Below, piece by piece: positions 35,664-45,220 of a stretch of 64,000 nucleotides of DNA. The DNA is from Polaromonas sp. (GTDB lineage: Bacteria; Pseudomonadota; Gammaproteobacteria; Burkholderiales; Burkholderiaceae_C). The stretch is taken from the NCBI RefSeq assembly GCF_010365105.1, contig NZ_JAAFGZ010000002.1:62001-126000 (forward strand), written 5' to 3'. The first letter of the stretch is position 1, and every line of letters starts with the position of its first letter. The notes below the pieces were generated by a model. That model was not told the DNA's origin. It saw nothing but the letters and a program-made list of their open reading frames with translations, and made no database searches. The position numbers were made by a program, and so were the translations under genes.

Positions 35664-36345
35664 GGGATGGTTCAGGCCGAGTAAAGGTCAGGCGTTCGAG
35701 ATCGGCACGGCGCATCAGGTCGCTGCGCGTGAACGGCGTCTCGTTTCCGGACAGGGACATGGCCAGGCGTGTGACCAGAAAATGGGTGGGCGAGGCATGC
35801 AATTGAAAAGGCATGACGGCCACCCATGCCAGCAGGACAACCGGCACGATGGGCCGGATGCGCAGGGACGATGTTTTGCAAACAGCCAGCGCCGCCGCGC
35901 TCACGGCACCGCCCACGGCCCACCCGGCCAGCACTTCGGACCAGGAATGCGCCCCCACTTCAATGCGGCTCACGCCGACCAATAACGCAAGAGCGCATCC
36001 CAGTGCGGCAGCAAGCCGATGGTGACTGCGCAAGGGGGCCGACAAAAAAGCGACCATCAACATGGGATAAATCGCGGCAGCAAACATGGAATGGCCCGAG
36101 ACGCCCGTGAAGTCGATGGCTGCCCAGCCAATGCCCCATCCCATGAACGCGACCTTGCTGGCGGTGGTGATGAAGGCGGCGGTGGTGATGAACGCCATCC
36201 AGCTCAACGCCAGCCTGCGCGTATGCGCTTGTGCAAACAACACCAGCAGGGTCATCGCTGCGGCTGGCAGGAGGATTTGCGCCTCGCCAAGCCGCGTCAG
36301 CAGCTGCCAGATTTGCAGAGTCGCCGTAGCGTGCGAAGAGATCAT
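35653..36345 (-). CDS. PAP2-family membrane phosphatase
   Basis: A 230-residue protein with about six hydrophobic segments. Two phosphatase signatures are visible: TGVSGHSMFAAAIYP (motif 2) and SRIEVGAHSWSEVLAGWAVG (motif 3). The usual first motif KxxxxxxRP is not clear. It likely dephosphorylates a lipid phosphate or pyrophosphate. Its last codons and stop lie inside the exporter scar, so its C-terminus may have been altered by that rearrangement. Confidence 0.8.
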   Translation of the reverse strand: MISSHATATLQIWQLLTRLGEAQILLPAAAMTLLVLFAQAHTRRLALSWMAFITTAAFITTASKVAFMGWGIGWAAIDFTGVSGHSMFAAAIYPMLMVAFLSAPLRSHHRLAAALGCALALLVGVSRIEVGAHSWSEVLAGWAVGGAVSAAALAVCKTSSLRIRPIVPVVLLAWVAVMPFQLHASPTHFLVTRLAMSLSGNETPFTRSDLMRRADLERLTFTRPEPSLTP

Positions 36346-36556
36346 CTGCCGATTTTAGGGGGATACCCTATCCCCGTGGCAAGCGCTGGAGATCGGACAA
36401 GCGGCATGGAAGTTTGAAAACTGGCGGCCCGCCTGCAGCGACGCGCCGTTTCACAATGGCTTGCAACCCCCCATTTCCTGGTCGCAGCGACGCCCTTCAG
36501 AGGCCGCCAGCCCAGCCGCCACCCGCACCAATCCCTGCGTTCACAATACGAGGCGC

Positions 36557-37252
36557 ATGACCACACCCCCCACCCCCATCCTGCGCCTGACCGACATCCA
36601 CCGCAGCTACAACGTCGGCACGGACGTTGAAACCGAGGTGCTGCACGGCATCAGCCTGGCCCTGCAACCCGCCGAGTTCGTCGCTCTCAAGGGGCCGTCG
36701 GGTTCGGGCAAAAGCACGCTGCTCAACATCATCGGCCTGCTGGAGCGGCCGACCTCGGGCCTGCTCGAAATCGCCGGCCAGCCGACCCAGTCGCTTGACG
36801 ATGCAGGCTTGACGAAGCTGCGCGGCGCGACCATCGGCTTCGTCTTCCAGTTCCACCATTTGCTGCCCGCCTTCACGGCGCTGGAAAACGTGCTGCTGCC
36901 GTCCATCATTGCCCACGGCACCGCCACGGCTGCGGCCGAAGCCAATGCGCGCGAACTGCTGGCGCGCGTCGGCCTGAAAGGCGCCGAATACAAGCGGCCT
37001 GGCGAACTGTCGGGTGGCATGCAGCAGCGCGTGGCGATTGCGCGGGCGCTGTCGCTGCGGCCGCGCCTGATCCTAGCCGACGAGCCGACCGGCAACCTCG
37101 ACACGGTGTCGGCCGACGAGGTGTTCGGCTTGCTGCGCGAGTTCAACCGCGACCACGGCAGCGCCTGCCTGATCGTCACCCACGACCCGCGCCTGGCGGC
37201 CGGCTGCGACCGGCTGGTCGAACTGGTGGACGGGCGGGTGGTGTCTGACTGA
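36557..37252 (+). CDS. LolD/MacB-type ABC exporter ATPase
   Basis: A 231-residue ATPase: Walker [11 protein letters not shown]-loop [15 protein letters not shown], signature [15 protein letters not shown] and Walker [13 protein letters not shown]. This is the LolD/MacB group that serves FtsX-type permeases. The best partner is the adaptor-permease pair at 25918-28444, 8 kb upstream on the same strand. The ATG at 36557 matches the head of the scar; the track TTG at 36461 is rejected. Confidence 0.9.
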   Translation: MTTPPTPILRLTDIHRSYNVGTDVETEVLHGISLALQPAEFVALKGPSGSGKSTLLNIIGLLERPTSGLLEIAGQPTQSLDDAGLTKLRGATIGFVFQFHHLLPAFTALENVLLPSIIAHGTATAAAEANARELLARVGLKGAEYKRPGELSGGMQQRVAIARALSLRPRLILADEPTGNLDTVSADEVFGLLREFNRDHGSACLIVTHDPRLAAGCDRLVELVDGRVVSD

Positions 37253-37678
37253 TGCCATGAAAAAAAATAGTTGCAGGCGTCTATTGAGACGTGCGCCAGT
37301 GCACTGAAAGATGCTGAAAACGGCCGGGTGGTGCTGCCTTTTCGGCGTTCCTGAGCTGTGCGGTCCAGCCCCCGCCTTCTGAGCGTCGCGGTTTGATGCA
37401 AATTTCAAGAAAAATAAGCAGTTTGCGCATGACAGCCGTGCACCATTAGCTATCATTTTTGATATTTTTGCAGCGTGGGCAGGTACGCTACTGGATGGCT
37501 TGCCAGGGACGCCTTCACGGCATTTGATCCGTGCGCAAAAGCCGCTGCCTACGCCGTTTTCGCAGGACTTGTAAATCTTCAGCCTACAGGAGAAGGGTAT
37601 GCCGACCCACACGCAGGCCGGGGCAACGATAGTCCAATGGTGACTGGCGCTGTTGCCAACAAGATTCAAAGGACCGCC
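37253..37678. other. Gene-free region between the LolD-type and DUF883-like genes
   Basis: About 425 nt with a repeat copy at its left edge and a likely promoter for the 37679 gene at its right. The plus-strand leader from 37475 is in frame with that gene but has no homology and is treated as untranslated. Confidence 0.55.
37257..37321 (+). repeat. Dispersed repeat, copy after the LolD-type gene
   Basis: It reads AAAAATAGTTGCAGGCGTCT and ends AAAGATGCTGAAAAC, matching the right block (GATGCTGAAAA) of copy A and the general spacing of the family. It lies immediately 3' of the ATPase gene. Confidence 0.6.
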
Positions 37679-38116
37679 ATGAGTGAAGATTTCAAAACCC
37701 CCTCGCAGATTGCTGACGAGGCACGGAAAACCGGCCACAACGCTGCCGATGCGGCAGGCCAGCTGGCCGGCGAGGCCAAGGCCAATGCGGCCAACACCGT
37801 GCAGGCCTTGCGTCCCGCGCTCGACGACGCCAAGGCCACGGGCCGTGACGCCCTGAATACCGCGAAGGCTTTGGCGAGCGATGCCAAGGCAGTTGCCGGC
37901 GACGCCTGGAACACGGCCCGTGGCTACGCCAAGTCGGCAAGCGGCGTGGCAGGCGAAAAGCTCGGCGACTTCAAGGCCAAGGCGTCCGATTTCCAGGAAA
38001 CCGCCGCCCGACGCATTGCAGATGAGCCCCTCAAGGCGGTGGCCATTGGCGCTGCCGCTGGCGCGTTGCTGGCCGCGCTGCTCATGCGCCGTGGGCGCAA
38101 CCGAAGGGACGACTGA
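37679..38116 (+). CDS. DUF883/ElaB-YqjD-like inner-membrane protein
   Basis: A 145-residue, Ala/Lys/Asp-rich helical protein with a single C-terminal hydrophobic segment (VAIGAAAGALLAALLMRRGRNRRDD). This tail-anchored pattern matches the ElaB/YqjD/DUF883 group, some of which bind ribosomes at the membrane under stress. The ATG at 37679 is chosen because the coding style begins there. The next gene starts 3 nt after its stop. Confidence 0.8.
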   Translation: MSEDFKTPSQIADEARKTGHNAADAAGQLAGEAKANAANTVQALRPALDDAKATGRDALNTAKALASDAKAVAGDAWNTARGYAKSASGVAGEKLGDFKAKASDFQETAARRIADEPLKAVAIGAAAGALLAALLMRRGRNRRDD

Positions 38117-38118
38117 GC

Positions 38119-38424
38119 ATGGATGCGATGAAGCCCATGGAACCCATGAAGCCGATAAAGCCGATGGACGGGCCTGACTCGAGCTGGTGGCCCCAGGGGC
38201 TGTCCAATCCCTCCAGCAGCGGAAGCCAGAACGGCGTGCGCTACGCCTTCTTTCCCGACCAGCACCGGCTGGCGGTGGAGCAGGACGGGAAAGCCAAACA
38301 ATACGACACCGGCGAGCACCGCATTTCCGGCGTGAGCCAGGCGCAAGGCAGCCATGGCGGCAGCCTGCGCTTCACCAGCCAGAACGGTGATGTGGACCTG
38401 GAATTGCTCAAGGAAGTGCACTGA
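38119..38424 (+). CDS. Small hypothetical protein with a Met-Lys-Pro N-terminal repeat
   Basis: A 101-residue protein. It opens with a short repeat (MKPMEPMKPIKPM) and continues with a Gly/Ser/Gln-rich, probably beta-strand region (GVRYAFFPDQHRLAVEQDGK). It starts 3 nt after the preceding gene and is likely co-translated. A clear terminator follows. The family is not recognised. Confidence 0.65.
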   Translation: MDAMKPMEPMKPIKPMDGPDSSWWPQGLSNPSSSGSQNGVRYAFFPDQHRLAVEQDGKAKQYDTGEHRISGVSQAQGSHGGSLRFTSQNGDVDLELLKEVH

Positions 38425-38456
38425 CGCGCCGCCGCCTGAGCAACTTCACGGCTTCG

Positions 38457-38494
38457 AAAGCGTCATACCCGCCCGGCGGGTGTGACGCTTTTTT
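38457..38494 (+). terminator. Rho-independent terminator
   Basis: AAAGCGTCATACCCGCC pairs with GGCGGGTGTGACGCTTT across a CCGG-type tight loop (one mismatch) and is followed by TTTT. It ends the DUF883-like operon and, because the left arm begins with A residues, may also serve the convergent copper-storage gene. Confidence 0.85.
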
Positions 38495-38566
38495 GTTGGG
38501 CGGCATCTCGCTGCGCGACCAGCGCGTCGACTGATACCGTCCGGATTTCGGCACGCGCTACGCTGC

Positions 38567-38899
38567 TCAAGCGCTGCTGGCCAGGCTTCGGCATTCTTCG
38601 GCGCAATTGAAGCAGACGGTGGCGCATTGCTGGCAGTGCTGCATTTCATGCTGGATGCATTCCTCCCCGCACGACTGGCCGATGTCGGCGCAGAGCGCGC
38701 ATATGTCGGCGGCATGCACGCTGTTGCGGGCCATGGCCGCCGCTGCAAAGGCGCAGGCCTGGGCGCAATCGATGTCCAGCGCAATGCAGTCCACCATCAT
38801 CTCCACGTTGTCTTCCTGCAGGCATGCGGCGGCGCAGTGGTTGCATTCTGCGGCGCAGTCGTTGCAGGCCTGCAGGCAATCGGCAAATTGTTCTTGCAT
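38567..38899 (-). CDS. Cys-rich four-helix copper-storage (Csp-like) protein
   Basis: A 110-residue protein with 18 cysteines, many in CxxxC spacing facing one side of predicted helices (CLQACNDCAAECNHCAAACL and CQQCATVCFNCAEEC). This is the pattern of four-helix-bundle copper-storage proteins that load many Cu(I) ions. No signal peptide is seen, suggesting the cytosolic Csp3-like class. AAAGGA precedes the ATG at 38899; the track start at 39121 is rejected because the extension lacks cysteine pattern. Confidence 0.88.
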   Translation of the reverse strand: MQEQFADCLQACNDCAAECNHCAAACLQEDNVEMMVDCIALDIDCAQACAFAAAAMARNSVHAADICALCADIGQSCGEECIQHEMQHCQQCATVCFNCAEECRSLASSA

Positions 38900-39483
38900 G
38901 TGAAATCCTTTGGTCAGGAGCGGGTAGGGGATGAAAAGCTGCGGCAAAAGCGGGCATTGAGAAATAACGATGGGTCCTTGATTTTTCAGGAAAAGACCGG
39001 CCTGTGTGTAAGTGGTTTTCGTCTGGCTGCGTCGGTCATTCCGGGCAATCAGCTGCTGCACGCCATGAGCCCCCCAAAACTGGAGGCAGGCGCGCTTTGC
39101 GAAAACATCGGAAAAAAACAAAAACTCCCCGGGGCTGGTCCATCAGTGGTTGCTGGCCGCTCAAATGGCAAGGCTTGCCAGGCGCAGGATCGGCGCGCAA
39201 ACAAGCACATGCATGCCGCCAACATCGTGCAGCCTGGCAAGCGCATCTGGACTCGGCTTGCATGCAGCTGTTTTTCTGGACGATGGCAAACAGAAAGGCT
39301 TGATTGGATTACCTCGAATTAAATAATAAAACTTACATTCCGAATTAACGTTAAAACCCTAAAAAAATAGGTTCATAGTTGTCAATGTTCGTAAAACACC
39401 TCCAATGATGAGTTCAGTCCGGAAACCCTGAGTGAAGCAAATTTGAAATTGCTGTTTCATTTATATTTTTATACAGATATCAA
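38900..39483. other. Gene-free region between csp-like and GMC genes
   Basis: About 580 nt. The right half (39300-39480) is conspicuously AT-rich and probably carries the GMC gene's promoter. No ORF in it shows coding character. Confidence 0.55.
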
Positions 39484-41196
39484 ATGCTAATTGACGCCAG
39501 ATATTTTCATTCAGAGACAATTGAAACAGATATATGCATTATTGGGGCAGGTCCTGCAGGCATTGGTCTGGCGCGTGAATTTATCGGTCACAAGCTTGAG
39601 GTGGCACTGCTGGAAAGCGGCGGTTTTGATTTTGATCCGGAAATCCAGTCATTGGCCGGCGGCGTGGTCCGTGGCGATGTCAAGGCGCCCATTGATGTGA
39701 ATCGCCGCCAGTTTGGCGGCAACGCCAATGTCTGGCATGTCCAGGTGGGGAATGGCAACGTGGGCCTGCGCCATGCGGTGTTTGATGCAATCGATTTTGT
39801 CAAGCGGGACTGGATTACCAACAGCGGCTGGCCTTTTGACCGCGACCATCTGATGCCCTATTACCTGCGGGCACAGTCCACATGCCAGGCGGGAAATTTT
39901 TCCTATTCGCCAGACGGCTTTGAAGATTCCGAGGTTCAGCGCATGACGCTGCCAGATTCCGATCTGGAAACCGGTATTTTCCGGTTCAGCGCCGGCAATG
40001 TTTTTTACCAGCACTATCGGGACGAACTGGCTGCGAGCCGCAATGTCACGGTTTATACCTATGCCAGCGTCGTCGAGCTGCTGGCCGGCGACAGCGGCAA
40101 GGCTGTGACCCGTGCCCGAATTGCCCGACCCGGCAAAAGTGACCTCTGGATTTCAGCCAAGGCCTTCATTATCTCGGCCGGTGGTTTCGAGAACGCCCGG
40201 CTGCTGTTGATGTCCAACCAGCAGCAGTCAGCAGGTATGGGAAACCAGCATGATGTGGTCGGAAGGTATTACCACGACCATCTCCAGGGCCGCAGTGGCT
40301 ATTTCACGCCAACCGATTCCCGGCTGCTTGGGCGCAGCGCCCTTTATGACCTGCGCCAGGTCAACGGAAGTTCGGTCATGGGCTACCTGAAGTTGTCCCA
40401 AGCCATCATGGAAAAGCACAAGTTGCTCAACATCAACTGCTTTCTTTATCCCAAGCCCAATCCGCGCCAGAACAAGGCCATCGATTCCTTCAACAGGCTC
40501 AGGGAAGTTGGCCTGTTTACAAGGCAGCAAGGCGAATATGCTGCAATTTTTCCCAAGGAGGGCCGGGCAAAACTTTTGCTCAATACCTTGTTTGGCTCGG
40601 ATTATGTGGCCCGAATGGCTTACCTGGCCCATACCGGCCGGCAGGCAACGGCTTACGGCCTGGGCAATGGCGGTTGGTCGGCATTGCCTGATGTGCCTGG
40701 AAAATTCAAGCGGTTTGAAGTCTGGCACAGCATTGAACAATCTCCCCATCCGGACAACCGTGTCACCTTGAGCTCGCAACGTGACATGTACGGCTGTCCC
40801 AAACTGGAAGTGCGCTGGCATTGGCCGCAAGAGGACATCGCGCAGACGCTGCGCGCCCAGACCGCGATTGCCGATGCGCTTGAGCGCTCCGGTCTGGGCA
40901 AGCTGCAGCTTGTCCACGACCCCGACGGACTGCCCAATGTCGTCAGGCCTGTCGGTTCTCACCACCTCATGGGCACTACCCGGATGCATGACGATCCCAA
41001 GCTTGGCGTCGTCAATGCCGATTGCCGGGTTCACGGCATCGCCAATCTTTTCGTGGCGGGCAGTTCCACCTTCCCCACCGGCGGCTATGCCAATCCCACC
41101 CTCACGATCGTGGCGATGGCGCTGCGTCTGGCCGATTTGCTGAAGCAGGAATTTGAGTCAGGCGCCCTGGGGGCTTTATCGCGGTTTATCTTGTAG
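39484..41196 (+). CDS. GMC-family FAD oxidoreductase
   Basis: A 570-residue flavoenzyme. The N-terminal FAD motif is CIIGAGPAGIGLAREF; the C-terminal block has GSHHLMGTTRMHDD, with the likely catalytic His, and ANLFVAGSSTFPTGGYANPT. GMC enzymes oxidise alcohols, sugars or related compounds. The early codons and upstream DNA are AT-rich compared with the neighbourhood, which may mark transfer. No partner gene is adjacent. Confidence 0.88.
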   Translation: MLIDARYFHSETIETDICIIGAGPAGIGLAREFIGHKLEVALLESGGFDFDPEIQSLAGGVVRGDVKAPIDVNRRQFGGNANVWHVQVGNGNVGLRHAVFDAIDFVKRDWITNSGWPFDRDHLMPYYLRAQSTCQAGNFSYSPDGFEDSEVQRMTLPDSDLETGIFRFSAGNVFYQHYRDELAASRNVTVYTYASVVELLAGDSGKAVTRARIARPGKSDLWISAKAFIISAGGFENARLLLMSNQQQSAGMGNQHDVVGRYYHDHLQGRSGYFTPTDSRLLGRSALYDLRQVNGSSVMGYLKLSQAIMEKHKLLNINCFLYPKPNPRQNKAIDSFNRLREVGLFTRQQGEYAAIFPKEGRAKLLLNTLFGSDYVARMAYLAHTGRQATAYGLGNGGWSALPDVPGKFKRFEVWHSIEQSPHPDNRVTLSSQRDMYGCPKLEVRWHWPQEDIAQTLRAQTAIADALERSGLGKLQLVHDPDGLPNVVRPVGSHHLMGTTRMHDDPKLGVVNADCRVHGIANLFVAGSSTFPTGGYANPTLTIVAMALRLADLLKQEFESGALGALSRFIL

Positions 41197-41349
41197 TTGC
41201 CCGGGTCTGACCGTCCTGCGCAAAAAGCCCCCTGCAGCCTGAAAGTGCGATTCCAGCCGTTTGACCTGTTCCCGGGTACGGCTGGCGACAGCAAGGCCCG
41301 TCCGACGCTGCTACGCTGGCCGTTCATCACCCGCACGGAGACAACAGGC

Positions 41350-43425
41350 ATGAACAAGACAACTACAGCCGCGCCCGGCATTGCGCAAATCCGCCTCTAC
41401 CAGGACTGGCTGCGTGACCGGCATGGCCTGGTGTTTGGCAGCTACGACGCGCTCTGGCGCTGGTCCACCACTGAACTGGACGCGTTCTGGCAAAGCATCT
41501 GGGACTATTTTGACCTGCAGTCGCCCACGCCGCACGGCGCGGCACTGGCCAAAAACGTCATGCCCGGCGCCTGCTGGTTTCCCGGCGCGCAGGTCAACTA
41601 TGCGCGGCAGGTGCTGCGCCATGTCGATGCGGCGCATGCCGCCGGTATGCCCGCCATCGTCAGCAGCAACGAAAAGGGCCGGCAGCGCGACTTGAGCTGG
41701 CCCGAACTGCGCCGCCAGGTGGCGTCGCTGGCGCTGCACCTGCAGGCTCAGGGCGTGCAGCCTGGCGACCGGGTGGCGGCGTATCTGCCGAACATTCCCG
41801 AGACGATGGTGGCGTTCCTGGCGACGGTCAGCATCGGCGGCGTGTGGAGCCTGTGCGCCCCCGACATGGGAACGCACGCGGTGCTTGACCGCTTCCGGCA
41901 GATCGCTCCCACGGTGCTGATCGCCTGCGACGGCGTGACCCACGGCGGGCGCGACCACGACCGCCTGGGCGTGCTGGCCGAGCTGCGCCAGGCGCTGCCC
42001 AGCGTTCGGCACACATTGCTGCTGGGCAACCTGGATGCTATGGTTTCAGTAGCTGGTTGTGCAGACTGGACAAGCGTAACAGCCCGAAATGATGCTCAAA
42101 CCAGCGCTTTCGAGCCGCTCTGGCTGGCGTTCGACCATCCGCTGTGGATCGTCTATTCGAGCGGCACCACCGGCCTGCCCAAGCCCATCGTGCACGGGCA
42201 CGGCGGCATGCTGCTGGTGCAGATGCAGCTCGGCACGCTGCACAACGACGTCGGCTGCAGCTACCAGCCCAATTCCTTCGGCGAGCGCTACCACTGGTAC
42301 AGCTCGACCGGCTGGGTGATGTGGAATGCGCAGCTGGCCGGCCTGCTGGGCGGCACGACCTGCGTGATCTTCGACGGCAACCCCGGCGGCTCCAAGGACC
42401 AGCCCGACTGGACCACGCTCTGGCGCTTTGCCGCCGATACCGGCGTGACCTTTTTTGGCGCGGGTGCGGCGTTTTATGCCAGCTGCATGAAGGCCGGCAT
42501 CACGCCCGCAGCCTGCGGCGACCTGAGCCGCATCCGCGCGCTGGGCTCGACCGGATCGCCCTTGAGCGCCGAGGTGCAGCAATGGGGCTCCGCCTTCATG
42601 GCCAGTGCCGGCGTTGACGACGTCTGGTGGTGCAACATCTCGGGCGGCACCGACTTTGCCGGCGCCTTTATCGGCGGCAACCGCGAACTGCCGCAGACGC
42701 CCGGAAAAATGCAGTGCCGCCTGCTCGGCGCGGCGGTCGAGGCCTGGGACGACAGCGGCCGGCCGGTCATCGGCGAGGTCGGGGAGCTGGTCTGCACCCA
42801 GCCGATTCCGTCGATGCCGCTGTACCTCTGGGGCGACGACAGCGGCGCGCGCCTGCTGGCCAGCTATTTCGACATGTACCCGCCCGGCCACGGCCGCAGG
42901 CCCGGCGGCGGCGATGCCGGGCCGGAACTGGGCGCGGTCTGGCGCCATGGCGACTGGCTGAAGATTGACCCGGGTACAGAAGGCGGCTGCGTGATCTATG
43001 GCCGCTCGGACGCGACCATCAACCGCCACGGCCTGCGCATGGGCACCAGCGAGCTGTACAGCGCCATCGAGGCGCTGCCCGAAGTGCTCGACTCGCTGGT
43101 GGTCGACCTGGAATACCTGGGCCGCGCCAGTTACATGCCGCTGTTCGTGGTGCTCAAGAGTGGCGTGGTGCTCGACGACGCGATGAGGGCGCGGCTCAAC
43201 CACGCTGTCAAAACCGCGCTGAGCCCGCGTTTCGTGCCGGACGACATCCTTCAGGTGGCGGAAATCCCGCGCACCCTGTCGGGCAAGAAGCAGGAACTGC
43301 CGATCAAGAAGCTGCTGCTCGGCCAGCCACTGGAAAAAGTCCTCAACCGCGACGCGATGGCCAACCCGCACTGCCTGGACTGGTACGTCGGTTTTGCGCA
43401 GCAGCGGCTGGCGCGGCCGGGCTGA
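41350..43425 (+). CDS. acsA: Acetoacetyl-CoA synthetase
   Basis: A 691-residue ANL-superfamily ligase that activates acetoacetate with ATP and CoA. Motifs: YSSGTTGLPKPIVHGHGG (P-loop), GRSDATINRHGLRMGTSELY, and PRTLSGKKQELPIKK with the catalytic Lys. The length and the early block SYDALWRWSTTELDAFWQSIWDYF match acetoacetyl-CoA synthetases. The ATG at 41350 replaces the track start. A 63-nt copy of the dispersed repeat lies in frame inside it (42037-42099). Confidence 0.93.
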   Translation: MNKTTTAAPGIAQIRLYQDWLRDRHGLVFGSYDALWRWSTTELDAFWQSIWDYFDLQSPTPHGAALAKNVMPGACWFPGAQVNYARQVLRHVDAAHAAGMPAIVSSNEKGRQRDLSWPELRRQVASLALHLQAQGVQPGDRVAAYLPNIPETMVAFLATVSIGGVWSLCAPDMGTHAVLDRFRQIAPTVLIACDGVTHGGRDHDRLGVLAELRQALPSVRHTLLLGNLDAMVSVAGCADWTSVTARNDAQTSAFEPLWLAFDHPLWIVYSSGTTGLPKPIVHGHGGMLLVQMQLGTLHNDVGCSYQPNSFGERYHWYSSTGWVMWNAQLAGLLGGTTCVIFDGNPGGSKDQPDWTTLWRFAADTGVTFFGAGAAFYASCMKAGITPAACGDLSRIRALGSTGSPLSAEVQQWGSAFMASAGVDDVWWCNISGGTDFAGAFIGGNRELPQTPGKMQCRLLGAAVEAWDDSGRPVIGEVGELVCTQPIPSMPLYLWGDDSGARLLASYFDMYPPGHGRRPGGGDAGPELGAVWRHGDWLKIDPGTEGGCVIYGRSDATINRHGLRMGTSELYSAIEALPEVLDSLVVDLEYLGRASYMPLFVVLKSGVVLDDAMRARLNHAVKTALSPRFVPDDILQVAEIPRTLSGKKQELPIKKLLLGQPLEKVLNRDAMANPHCLDWYVGFAQQRLARPG
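42037..42099 (+). repeat. In-frame dispersed repeat inside the acetoacetyl-CoA synthetase gene
   Basis: Twenty-one codons (AMVSVAGCADWTSVTAR and so on to NDAQ) carry the repeat pattern: GCTATGGTTTCAGTAGCTGG at the left and ACAAGCGTAACAGCCC then GATGCTCAAA at the right. The copy in dadA encodes a peptide of equal length in the same frame. Confidence 0.8.
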
Positions 43426-43437
43426 AGCCAGGCAGGC

Positions 43438-44946
43438 TCAGCGCGGCACTGCCTGCCCGGCGGCGACACCGCGCAGGAATTCGGCCAGCCCGGGGTCGAT
43501 CTCCAGCCGGGCCGCCAGCACGCTGGCCTGCTGCAGATCGCGTGCGCTGCCAATGTCGGCCTGAAGCTGGACCGCCTGCAGCAGCCAGCGTTTCGTCTGC
43601 CGCCTGGACAGCAGGGGCTGAAGCGCTTCGATGGCGTAACGCAGCCGCTTGGCCAGGATGCGGGCGCGGTGCAGGCTTTGCGGGTGCGCGCTGTCGTCCA
43701 GGGCGCGCTGCAGTTTACGGTGCAGCCGCCCGATGCGCTGCCGGGCCCAGCGGCGCAGGGGCCGCCTGGACGCGTCAGCCTTGTGGTCGGCCGGCCCTTT
43801 CTGCCTGGGCAGGTTTTCCAGCCACTCTGTGATGGTCAGCAGCGTGGCGCCCACGGCCGGCACTTCGAGCGCATGCCCAATCGATTTGCGCTGCAGCCGG
43901 GCGGCGTCCGACAGTGCCAGCAGCATGGCCTGCCATTTTTCAGCGCGCTGCGCGTTGCCCGCACGGTAGGCGTCGGCCAGCAAAGGCAGGGTGTCGGTCC
44001 GGGCCACGTCAATGTCGCGCAGCTCGCCGATGAAGGCCAGCAGCGGCGCCAGCGGCTGCCAGTCGGGCAGCTGGTCGGCCGCCAGTCCGGGTTTGAAAAG
44101 CCGCATGGCGCTCCTGAAGCGCCGCCAGCCGACGCGCGCCTGGTGCAGCACTTCGGGATCGTCCGTCTGGTTCAGCAGCTTGAGGTTGCTGGTGAACTGG
44201 CAGAACATTTCACGCAGCACGCTCTGCGCCGCCAGCGGCAGCGTCATGCCCTCGGCCAGCGCTGGCGGCCGGGCGTGCAGCGGCTGGTTCAGGCGGTCCT
44301 GCAGCAGCGCATAGCCGCGCTCGGCCTTGCTGACGTTGAGCGGCAGCACCGCCACGCTGCGGGCAATCTCCTGGGCGACCTCGAACAGCGCCGCCGGCTC
44401 TCCGGACACGAGTTCGAGTTCCAGCTCGCACAGTGGCGCACATTGGTCGCCCGCCACGACCTGGCCGATGTCCAGCGACACCTCGACCACGCTGCCGCCG
44501 CGCCGGCGCACCGACCACGACGTGCGTTCAAAGGCGGTGACCAGGCAGGGCACCAGCGCCTCAAACAGGCTGCCGTCCGGGTCGAACTCGGGCCAGGGCG
44601 TGGCTTCCAGCGCCTCGCGCGACAGTTCGGCCCCGGCCAGCGGTACTTCCCACTCGCCGCGATGGCTCAGGGCCGAGTCGCTGCGGCCGCCCATCTTCAG
44701 CGTTTGCCGCCACTGCGGATCGGTGCTGCTGCCCATGCGGCGCAGGCGCAATGCCACGCGCTCCTCGTACAGGTCCTGCCCGGGCGTGTCGTAGTAGATG
44801 TTGTGCAGCGGCTGCTGCGTGGGCTTGCGGCGCGCCAGCAGCGGCGTTCGCGCGAGCCGCCGGGCCAGGCCCAGCGGGTCGGCGGTAGGCAAGGCCAGCT
44901 TGAGTTCGATTTCTTCCGGGCGCGGAACGGGGGCAGGTGATTTCAT
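43438..44946 (-). CDS. CYTH-CHAD domain protein, probable inorganic triphosphatase
   Basis: A 502-residue protein with an N-terminal CYTH domain whose ExExK signature is EEIELKLALP (near residue 12), followed by strands with paired Arg/Lys (RVALRLRRMG). The second half is a helical CHAD domain (for example LHQARVGWRRFRSAMRLF and LHRARILAKRLRYAIEAL). E. coli YgiF of this build cleaves inorganic triphosphate. The ATG at 44946 places ExExK correctly. Confidence 0.9.
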   Translation of the reverse strand: MKSPAPVPRPEEIELKLALPTADPLGLARRLARTPLLARRKPTQQPLHNIYYDTPGQDLYEERVALRLRRMGSSTDPQWRQTLKMGGRSDSALSHRGEWEVPLAGAELSREALEATPWPEFDPDGSLFEALVPCLVTAFERTSWSVRRRGGSVVEVSLDIGQVVAGDQCAPLCELELELVSGEPAALFEVAQEIARSVAVLPLNVSKAERGYALLQDRLNQPLHARPPALAEGMTLPLAAQSVLREMFCQFTSNLKLLNQTDDPEVLHQARVGWRRFRSAMRLFKPGLAADQLPDWQPLAPLLAFIGELRDIDVARTDTLPLLADAYRAGNAQRAEKWQAMLLALSDAARLQRKSIGHALEVPAVGATLLTITEWLENLPRQKGPADHKADASRRPLRRWARQRIGRLHRKLQRALDDSAHPQSLHRARILAKRLRYAIEALQPLLSRRQTKRWLLQAVQLQADIGSARDLQQASVLAARLEIDPGLAEFLRGVAAGQAVPR

Positions 44947-45220
44947 GGGGTTCCGGCTGCCAGTGCGGCGGATGCAGGTTTCGCTGATTCTGCAAAAAAT
45001 CGCACTGGACGGGTTGGCGTGCTGTGGCTGGGTTTGCGTGGCAAAGGCGAGCCTCACGGTAGCAAAAAAAAACCTGCACAGACGTAAGGAATTGACACCG
45101 CCCAACGGGACGGTTTTTCATGGGAAAAGCGCTTGACCTTCCCCCGGTGGGAAGCTTCATGCTGACGCCAGCATGCACCGGCATGGAACCGATTTGATCC
45201 ACCTTTCAGGAGCTTTCCCC

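Noticed and set aside
37475-37678. N-terminal extension of the DUF883-like protein
   Set aside because: The 68-residue leader has no homology and unlike composition; the ATG at 37679 fits the family.
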